DNA of 64,000 bases from Diphasiastrum complanatum. Its lineage: Eukaryota > Streptophyta > Lycopodiopsida > Lycopodiales > Lycopodiaceae. Numbering within the stretch: position 1 is the stretch's first letter; every line of letters begins with the position of its first letter. The notes below the pieces were generated by a model. It had not been told where the DNA came from. It ran no database searches and saw only the letters and a list, made by a program, of their open reading frames with translations. The stretch lies in the NCBI GenBank assembly GCA_029204225.1, contig CM055107.1, forward strand, positions 44,942,853 to 45,006,852. The letters run 5' to 3'. This document shows positions 55,430 through 64,000 of the stretch, in pieces. A program made the translations under genes and the position numbers.

Positions 55430-56030
55430 CGTAGGGGAAGGCCCGAAACACTCGAGACTTCCTTGTTGGTCGGGGCCTACCCTCGGGTTCCGCCCTCGGC
55501 AAGGGCCCTCCCAACAAGAAATGCCCTCAGGCAGGGACTTCCCCCGCCCGCCCCGCCCCAACAGATATACGTAGGAAGTCGTAGTAGCATGAAGTGGCGT
55601 GTCGAGCACGGACCAGGTCAGCGCGTTCCAGATTCCAGAAGCATCTTGTTCTCCTCTGGTTTGCTTGCCTTTGGCTTGCCGTGTCAATGTTGGATGCTGT
55701 CTGGCAATTTCTCATTCGGATACCAGACGCCCATCTACGAACGCGAGTGGAAAGATTGCCCCATATATCTGTCCCATGCATTTCAGAATGGTGCTGCAAA
55801 TTATTGTAAGAATCATCAGACATTCCTGTTTCCCTTTTTCAGATCCACTACCGTCTCGGTCTGGTTGCACTTTTATGGTGCTGTTTCTCGAGCAGTAGCT
55901 GTGCATAAAGCTAAGTTAACAGCTGCGGGGAATTGTTAGCTGACGAGCACATATTATACGTGTACAGCAGCTTGCAGCATCTGCTTGAGAATCTAAAGTG
56001 TTACGCTACAGGTCTGGTTATCGGCATAGT
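55430..56030 (+). promoter_or_regulatory. GC-rich upstream region and putative promoter of the HIPP gene
   Basis: 55434-55640 is GC-rich (CCCGCCCGCCCCGCCCC). A TATA-like TATTATA lies at 55952-55958, followed by ACGTGTAC, an ABRE-like word. The 5' UTR probably starts at about 55985. A 303-codon ORF (55028-55939) crosses this region but looks spurious (low-complexity start, no domain). Promoter placement is inferred. Confidence 0.4.
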
Positions 56031-56944
56031 ATGGCGAAGGAGGAGACGAAATCGGAGAAGAAGTCGGAGGTATAGCGTCTTTTTTCATAGTTTTCCGCTC
56101 TTATTTCCATCAGTCTCGACGTCACTAAATACTATGTAACATAAATTTAGAAATCCATCTTCCATATTACCTTGTTCTGCTCCTTTGATCTTCACTACTG
56201 CGTTTTAAATTTACTTCATATGCATGTTCGTTAGAGTAGAGGGCTCATGACTTGATAGCATTCAACAATGTAGATAATTTTCTTGTGATACAGCTATAGC
56301 TATTGCAACTTTTTTTTATCAAGGTTGCCTCTCAAGAGGCCGTTGAATATCCTAAAAAGAATTTTGCAGTATTAAGGAGGACCACGCTTACTGATTGTAA
56401 TATAACGTGGTAATTGCAGACTGTTGTGCTGAAGGTTGAGATTCACTGCAATGAGTGTTTACGAAAAATCCAGAGAGCAATAACTAAGATAGACGGTAAG
56501 TATTATTGTCTATGTTCCTATTCCATCAGCTTTTTGTGTTTTCTCATAACTCCTAAGAAATTTGTCTACAAGATAAACAGTTGTTGAAGCTAGACTGTCC
56601 GTTATCTATTTGCAGGTGTGGAGAGTATCAACTATGACTTGAAGGAGAAAAAGGTGACTCTGTCGGGGAAAATCAATCCTCAGAACGTGCTTAAGACTGT
56701 AAAGAAGACCGGAAAGCAAGTTCAAATGTTGCAGCCAAAAGAAACTAAAGAAGCCGATAAAAAAGACTCGGAAAAGAAAGAAAGTGGCTCAAAAGAGTCT
56801 GGAAAGAAAGACTCGGATAAGAAAGATGCCCCAGGAAAAGCTGGAGAGGACTCAAAGAAATTACTGTATTCATATCCGTCAAATGATTTAACATACATGT
56901 TTAGCGAGGAGAATCCTAGCAATGTCACGTGCTCCATCATGTAG
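56031..56944 (+). CDS. Heavy-metal-associated isoprenylated plant protein (HIPP/CCH-like)
   Basis: Three exons, 56031-56069, 56420-56495 and 56616-56944, encode 147 residues. ATG has A at -3 and G at +4. Introns (350 and 120 bp) have GAG|GTATAG, TTGCAG|A, ACG|GTAAGT and TTGCAG|G junctions, with phases 0 and 1. Residues 14-78 form one HMA domain (TVVLKVEIHCNECLRKI) with metal-binding Cys23 and Cys26, then VESINYDLKEKKVTLSG and the helix before KKTGKQ. Residues 79-120 are a Lys/Glu/Ser/Asp-rich flexible linker. The tail YMFSEENPSN...CSIM ends in a CaaX box (Cys144). HIPPs bind Cu, Zn, Cd or similar ions through CxxC and attach to membranes by farnesylation; roles include metal homeostasis and stress responses. 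It appears intact, the only clearly functional host gene here. The metal and physiological role cannot be told from sequence. Confidence 0.93.
56070..56419 (+). other. HIPP intron 1
   Basis: GT...AG intron of 350 bp, phase 0, T-rich before the acceptor region. Confidence 0.85.
56496..56615 (+). other. HIPP intron 2
   Basis: GTAAGT donor and TTTGCAG acceptor, 120 bp, phase 1, splitting the Gly codon of the IDGVES motif of the HMA domain, the typical intron position in this family. Confidence 0.88.
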
Positions 56945-57445
56945 TTTAGTCACCATGTATGGAAAAATCAAAATGACACAAATTTTGCACAATCCTGTAC
57001 GTATTGGCCTAATCGCGTAGAGCATGAAACTTTGCATGTAAAAACTAGAAGATTCGTTTGAAGTATGGCGGCTGTTGGACCTAAGAAGCAAGTAATTTGA
57101 AGCTACTTATTTCGTGGAGGCCTGTCATAGAAGCTCCCGAATACGTCCTCCAATTTTGCTTTTCATCATCTTGTTAATGATTGATTTGACATATATCACG
57201 TTAGTTCGTGATAATTGTTGTACAGTGCATCTCGTTCAATATGGACACCATTCTCGGATTACACAGAATTTACAGTGCTTGCAAAAAGTCGACAAATACA
57301 AACAGGCCAATAGTTGAAATTCACCTTTAATTATCGTTTCATTTTCAACCTTCAGGTTCTTTAATGGTTCAAAATCAGTTAGTTTTAATGCTAAATTTTA
57401 AATTTTAAGATTATATTTTAGCATTTTACTGATTTCATAATAAAC
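56945..57445 (+). other. HIPP 3' flank, possible poly(A) signal
   Basis: Non-coding. AATAAA at 57439-57444 could serve as a poly(A) signal, though 500 bp is a long 3' UTR; plant signals are loose, so a closer one may be used. Confidence 0.35.
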
Positions 57446-59279
57446 GTGTGGGCTTTTTTAAGGTTGGTTTGAACAGTACCGCATAGAAAGTGAATTCCAA
57501 GTCCATATGTCACCTCAGCCCCCGCGGCCGTGCGAATGTTTTCCTTGAAGATAAGTCTGCAATTGAACAAATGCCCGAGTGCTCTATTAGAAGTCGAAAC
57601 ATTTTTTAAATTTGAGAGGTTGCTAGTTTGACGTACTTGAGCGAAGCGGTATGAGATAGCTCCGTTTTGTTTCTTAATTCGAGTTTGGAGTTCAATTGCC
57701 GTACTCCATGAATCCTAATTGGAGGACATTACGTTCTTACCTCTCTTCATGCAGGGATATAACTTTGAAACAGAATTGAAAGAAACGCACTAATCACTCC
57801 TGTGGCAAGTTGTAGGGGATCAGGACCGATCAAGCGAATCCGATGTCGAGTGAAGGTGAGTGAAGGTGCTGATGAAATTTGTACCACTGCTGGTTGTAAA
57901 ACAAAAAATTCAACTTAAAAGTTTAGGAGGACATGCCTGAATGAGCTGGCCCTTTACAGCTTGAAGTCATTTTATGAATGAAACGTGTCGATCAAGCAGG
58001 AGCAGGACGCGTATTCAGCAATGCTTTAATACGCTGAAAAACATTGAGAGATGAAGAGCGCGCGCGTGAGAGAGAGAGCACTCTGAGCGAGCGAGCGAGC
58101 GAGCGAGAGGAGACTCCAGAGTCAGTAAACTGTAAATCTTCGTGTTCACAATAGTTCGCATGATTAGCACTTATTTTTATAATCAATCAAAGACTCCTCG
58201 AAGAACTAAATAGATTCTATGGGTTAAATAAGCAAATGTTGAAACTGGGCACACATGCACGTGGTGTGGGATGCCTTAGTTATAATGCTCTTAAAAAGCT
58301 CCCAAACCTATTATGGAATAGATAAAAGGTTTAAATAACTTAAAACCTCATATTTATAACTAAAACCACCTGATTTTGAGCAGTATACAAAACTTATAAA
58401 TCTTAAGTGAAGTGGAAAAACATGGATTTCGACAATTGGGCTATTTGTATTTGTCGATTTTTCACAAGCACTGCTTGGTTATCAGCTTATCTGCCTAATC
58501 TCCAAAGGGTTATTTATACCAAGGAAGGGATAGGATATAGTGTGCAACCACCAATTACTTATTAAGAAGTGAATGCAAAGCCCCTATATACTTATGGGAC
58601 AAATGCGAAGGACACGCACTCTTTGGTATGCACCCTGCTAGGTGCACCTCGCAGAGGCCTCTTTTTTACTATTCCTTCACAAGTAACTCTCGCAGACCTT
58701 TCTGTAGGTCCATCTGGGTTGCAACAACAATTTCTCCAACAATAACGAGTGTGTAGCCTTACCATTTAGTATCACTCTTGGGTTATGCATGCCCTACTCA
58801 TGGTGCACCTCTGTACTCGCTACCAGCCTTGCAGTTTGACGGTCTAGACTGCCTGTCATGCTTTTTTTCAGTGACGATTTGAAAAACCATTTGACCTTCA
58901 AATCTGAAATGACATTTGATAGTTTAAAGATGGGTACAAATTTCAGAAGGGCTGAAAGTTGAATCATGAATGTCAAAGTTTGTGCTGAAATTTTTATGAA
59001 GTTTCTAGGTTGAAGAGGCCTTTTGAGATTCACAAACTTACTAGTTTTTAGAAGAAGAAATTGAGAGGGAGGAGTCCATATGTTTATGTTGACACCCATG
59101 ATGGCTTTGATGATATTAGTAAGGTTCTCTCTATTTGTGGTAGGGGTCTCTTCTTGTAGGTAACCTAATAAAAATCATCCTAGTTTTAGTTATTATCATC
59201 TACAAGGATGTCGTATTTTTGGGATTGGGGTGGGGGGGGGGTGCTAGCTGGGCGTTCATGAACAATTGGAGTGGTTTGA
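57446..59279. other. No certain gene
   Basis: Contains simple repeats at 58058-58108 ((GC)n, (GA)n and (GAGC)n) and a run of ten G (59229-59238). The minus-strand ORF 59099-58794 (101 codons) is unrecognised and could be part of the coding region at higher coordinates. Confidence 0.4.
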
Positions 59280-61276
59280 ATGGGTAAGGTTTATAAAGGA
59301 TAGGACAATCTTGAATTTGGTGACCTAACTTCCTAAATTTGAAGCATGACCTGGGGAGGCCTCTAACATTCAGAGGTTGCTCGTAAACCTCTGCACTATC
59401 TCATTCTTTTATAATGGGTTTAGAAGGATGCTCATTTAACTTTCAAATGATACAAGCTATTGGATGTTGAGAAGGGGAGAAGGCTTTACTAATGTTAAAT
59501 AATATCACAGACCTTAATTGGTCGAAATCACAAGAGAGGTTTGAATCCCATCACAAGAGAGAAGAATCATCATGGACAACCAGTGAAATTTCTCAGAGGA
59601 GTTTGAATCTTCCAAGTTAAGCAAACTTAACTTTTGTTCTTCAAAAAAGTTCACCCACCAATGTCGAAAGTCATCAAGAAATTGGTATGTTCCTTGAATG
59701 GTCGTTTCCAGAAAGTTTAAAGCCACAAATGGATCAAATGGACGACGTTCTGTTTGAGTCTTTTGCTCTTCCATGGTAGAAGTTAGATGGCACAAAGGTG
59801 TAAGCTTAACTTGAGAAGAGGGCACATTTTGTAAGAAACAAACTCCTTCAGATGGTAAACCATGAATCTCATGAAGACTATTGTCAAATTCAACTACTAT
59901 TTTGTGGATTAAAGTAATGGTCAAGTTTGGATCATTTTGAACATTGGGATAATTGAAATACACGTTAGATTGCAAGGTGTCGTGGAATATAAGAGCTCCA
60001 ACCAAATGAACTTGGATAAAATCCACTTCGTTTAGATTTTTTGGCACCCTTACAAAATGTGGCAGTAGTGTTTTCTTTTGGTTCCTCTCATCGATTACGA
60101 GACCCAAATACTTTTGAGAAAACTCCAAACACTTTTTTCTATGTTTGGCAAGCTTTTGTCTTTCTGTTGTTTGTTGCTATTTGTGAATTTGAAGTGACTT
60201 TGTAATGTTGTCTACACACAAAAATGATTTAGTAAGTGAGTAAAAAAAAATTCAAACTGGGTGGTTGAAAAAAAATGACAAGATTTAGTATGTGTCAAAT
60301 ACTTTTTTCTTGAGGAAATTTTGCTTGTTCTCTGAGTGCTTCAATTGCTCGCAAGTCGTACATACAGACATTCTGGACTTTTTCGGGAATTTTACCGAGC
60401 CAAAATCTCTTTTCCATAGTTTCATGAAATTAGAATAACTTAGATGTTAAACATTCTTTGACATTGCAAAATCTTTGTACATCATGAATATTTCCAATTT
60501 CGAGAAATTGTCTAGAAGTTGAAAATATAGTGATTTGGAAGTTTCTCAGCATGCACGTCTATAATATGCATCAACCATGCTTTTGCAGTGAAGGAGTGCG
60601 GAGAAACACACCGACCTTGAACAGAACCTTGAAGACTAGGATCCATTTTTAATCTCGTGTGAATACGAGCAAGTCTCGAATTTCCAATTGCATAGACAAC
60701 CTTGAAAGTTGAATGACAAAATTCAGTTGTTTTTGAAAAGTAAGTAAAACCTTTCCTATCAAGCCTTACAAACAAACAAAGATAATAATTTTGATCATTT
60801 TTTTTCTTTGAAACAATCCTTGAGTGAATTTTCCAACATAGGTTAATTTTTGCAAATAGGAGAAAATACATCAAACTAAGTTTCTAACTCTACAGATTTT
60901 ACAAAGTTCTAGTAATTGTTATTGACGTCATTTCTTGACTTTATTGTAGATTACTTCAACAAATTTCGTTCCCTTTGGAATCTGCTTTGTATAAAAAACT
61001 TGGGACATTGGCACCTAAAGGGATTGATAATGAACCCATACCTGTAAAGGTGTGGGTTGATTCTCTTCCACTTCATTATCTTGGTTTTCAGTAGAAGCCT
61101 TTGAACTTTCAGAAATCTCTGCTACATTCAAAAATATAGATCTTTTGGACTTCACAACATTGAACGGAACGAGCCTTCGTGCTTGTCTTGACGTCTTAAA
61201 AAAAAGACTTCCACGTTGTGGGATGGTGGACTGACTAGAATCAGTAACTGAGTGCTTACCTGATTCTGAACCACTG
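59280..61276 (-). pseudogene. Unrecognised minus-strand coding region, possibly multi-exon, with a degenerate zinc knuckle
   Basis: Three open stretches lie in order on the minus strand. 61276-61028 is Ser/Lys/Glu-rich and ends at a donor (CTTTACAG|GTATGG). 60874-60512 is globular (NYYLCLFVRLDRKGFTYFSK, SFTAKAWLMHIIDVHAEKLP). 60128-59514 follows a possible acceptor (GTGTGTAG) and reads FVRVPKNLNEVDFIQVHLVG, TITLIHKIVVEFDNSLHEIH and so on. Further on, 59370-59290 reads CFKFRKLGHQIQDCP, a CCHC knuckle whose second Cys is Phe, preceded by RGLPRS; this arrangement recalls ORF1/gag proteins of plant LINEs or other retroelements. I do not recognise the main domains. The upper end abuts the copia LTR at 61277, so the gene was probably cut by that insertion. 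Joining into one gene is inference. Confidence 0.4.
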
Positions 61277-61975
<699 letters not shown>

Positions 61976-61987
61976 TGTTATCAGAGC
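61976..61987 (+). other. Copia primer-binding site
   Basis: TGTTATCAGAGC, one mismatch from the initiator tRNA-Met site, directly after LTR end TTCACA. Confidence 0.75.
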
Positions 61988-62561
61988 TTTGGTGTAGGTT
62001 ATTGAAGGAGCAGCCACATTTAGCAAAGGATTTGGAGGATTAACCAATTATAGAGCATGTTAGATTGATTTCTACTAAAAAATCAAGCATTTTTCAAGTG
62101 TAGAATTGTTTTTTTGTAGATCAAAATTCAATATAGGGAAAAATACTTGAAGTAGGCCGATTTCACACTTCATAAGGTGAAATGTGGTGATTCTAATTGC
62201 ATTGGATAGGTCTTATTGCATTCTTCAAGAATCTATATCAAGTTTGTAGCATTTGCATATAGACTCGTGAATGATTCAATTTTTTGAACCTTTGTAGAAA
62301 GTCTATTTTTGATTGGATCTCTTGTGTTTGAAGTTGATGGACTTTTCAAAAGTGTATTTCAGTTGTAGAAAGTACAAAAGTTCATAATATTGTAGGTTGA
62401 TGATCAAGTATCTTTCATTCTATGTGTTGGATTTGCTAGGTTTGGTGCAAGAAAGAGATTTGAGAGGTTCCATATCTACGTGATATCTTCTTGAGTTCAA
62501 TTGTTGACAATCAAGAGAGTTCTTTGTACATTAAAACAGGTTGAAAGAGAGGTCGCTCAAC

Positions 62562-63158
62562 ATGGCTACAAATGGAGGCTCTATGTTGGAGAGCAATGAT
62601 AGTCTTACCTCAACAAATTTTTCAACTTGGAAGGTGAGAATGGAGTCTCTCCTTGAGATGAATGATTTGATGGATATTGTTGTAGGTGTGGAGGAAAGAC
62701 CTTTGGCACCTCAAGAACAATTGAGGTAGGACAAGAGGGCAAAGAAAGCTGTACATGTAATCAAGATCAATGTTACAAATAAACTTCTCAAGGAAGTTCG
62801 TAAGTGTACTTCATCAAGTGAGGCTTGGGAAGCTTTGAAGAAGCTTTATGAATCCCAGTCTACATCAAGGGTAATAACCCTTAGGAGGCAAATCTTTCAA
62901 TGTTTTCAAAAGAAGGATGAAAGTGCTCATGCTTTTGTTTTGAGGGTTAAAGCATTCAATGATGAGTTAGCATGTATTGAAGAAAGCATTACGGAAGTAG
63001 AACTTGTTCAAGTTGTTCTTAATGTCTTGTTGGATGATCATGCTAATCTTGTTCAAAGTTTTGCTATTCAAAAGACTTTGCCAAGTATGGTGGATTTGCA
63101 ACAGATCTTGGTGAATGAGGAGTATAGGCTTATATCAAGAGGAGGTGCATCTTTGTAA
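62562..63158 (+). pseudogene. Ty1/copia gag with one nonsense codon, truncated
   Basis: From ATG 62562 the frame reads copia Gag: GGSMLESNDSLTSTNFSTWK, MDIVVGVEERPLAPQEQ, then a TAG at 62727-62729. It continues in the same frame DKRAKKAVHVIKINVTN, SSEAWEALKKLYES, RRQIFQCFQKKDESAHAFVL and LVQSFAIQKTLPSMVDLQQI to a stop at 63156-63158. Zinc knuckle, protease and pol do not follow. It belongs with the LTR and primer site at 61277-61987 and is the sister of the minus-strand gag stub at 6441. Confidence 0.9.
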
Positions 63159-64000
63159 AAGTGTATAGACCAAATTGACCAAGAAAATCAAGGCTATCTA
63201 GTCTTCCATTCTTTCTACATGAAACATATTTTGAATATTAGAGTTTATTACTCTAACTGATGAAATATGAGTGCAGGTATCATTACTTGAAGACAAGAAA
63301 TGAAACTGTAGATCAATGCTAAAGTTTGATATGCAGGTTCTAGAAATAGAATCTAATGATGAACCATTTTATGGTATGACTCCTAACCTTTTCTTAAGGG
63401 TATGTGTAGGTACTAAGAAGAGTACCTGAGTGTGAAAGTACTGTACTTTAGGACCATAAATGGATCTACAAAAGATCCACAAGAGTGATTGGATGCTTGC
63501 TTAACAATCTATCAAAAAACTAGACACAAAAAAGTTGATCTAGATTGGCAATTTGACAAACAACAAGCATTAATAATCAAAAGCATTGATAAACATTGAA
63601 ATACGAGCCCACACGTGTGTACTACAGGCTGTAGTACAGCCTTCAATCTGAGAAACAAGTAGAAATTGATTTGGTTTCATTTGGATCACAAAAACTCAAT
63701 GTACATAGTGAACTAGCTTGAGATTGCCAATGAGCTCCAAAAATTTTCTATCTTCTCACTATGGAGAGAGGGAATACGTAGCAAATTCGACTTCCTTCTT
63801 GAAGTTAGGTGGATTTCCAGCATGTAATAAGGAAGTTAACTCACTCTCCTTGACCTAAAATGAAACCCTAGTCTATTTCCTAGAGTAATGCTTGGTAGGT
63901 AGCTAGTTGGTCAAATTTTCACCTTAAACTTAGGTGTAGGTCCTATAAAGTAGAGATGACCACCAAATAGACATGACAAACTCTCTTGACTTGACCTAAC
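63159..64000. other. No gene seen; LTR-like fragment
   Basis: Non-coding. CACACGTGTG at 63610-63619, followed on the plus strand by TACTACAGGCTGTAGTA (a small palindrome), suggests another copia LTR, probably on the minus strand. Confidence 0.45.

Noticed and set aside
55028-55939. 303-codon plus-strand ORF upstream of the HIPP gene
   Set aside because: It crosses CT-rich minisatellites, poly-A runs and a GC-rich block, is overlapped by ORFs in other frames, and shows no domain; more likely promoter DNA than a gene.

Overview
The window looks like nuclear DNA of a land plant with a large, repeat-rich, AT-rich genome. Three things support this: Ty1/copia retroelements primed by initiator-Met tRNA, a CACTA (En/Spm-type) transposase with plant-style introns, and one intact intron-containing heavy-metal-associated isoprenylated protein (HIPP) gene. 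I cannot name the species or lineage from sequence alone. No tRNA gene, rRNA gene, CRISPR array or bacterial/viral operon was found.

Layout. 1-11.1 kb: fragments of at least five Ty1/copia elements on both strands, most internally deleted, with small repeats and an unusual palindrome cluster (9.48-9.86 kb). 11.7-17.6 kb: a minus-strand TNP2-type transposase (CACTA) with a broken SET-domain gene just upstream on the same strand, flanked by long (CT)n tracts. 18.1-20.1 kb: an unrecognised, less AT-rich, broken coding region with coiled-coil character. 20.7-23.7 kb: two deleted copia copies sharing LTRs in inverted orientation. 24-34 kb: mostly non-coding, with a possible chromodomain scrap, an unrecognised ORF, a candidate miniature Helitron and short tandem repeats. 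34.4-37.2 kb: the best preserved copia gag-protease-integrase. 38-50 kb: copia and Ty3-like gag fragments, inverted arrays of a CTCGATCGAG-core minisatellite, and a tangle of repeated LTR-like blocks. 50-55 kb: AT-rich DNA with an 845-bp tandem duplication ending in a long hairpin. 55-57.5 kb: the HIPP gene. 59.3-61.3 kb: an unrecognised minus-strand coding region cut at the boundary of a copia LTR. 61.3-63.2 kb: that LTR (carrying a (CT)n tract), its primer-binding site and gag.

Functionally, only the HIPP gene seems able to make a cellular protein (metal binding, membrane-anchored by prenylation). The rest is a layered record of transposition, internal deletion and nesting. The observations most worth checking are the SET gene beside the CACTA transposase, the palindrome cluster near 9.7 kb, the inverted copia pair, the recurring CACACGTGTG palindrome in copia LTRs, and the unidentified regions at 18-20 kb and 59-61 kb.
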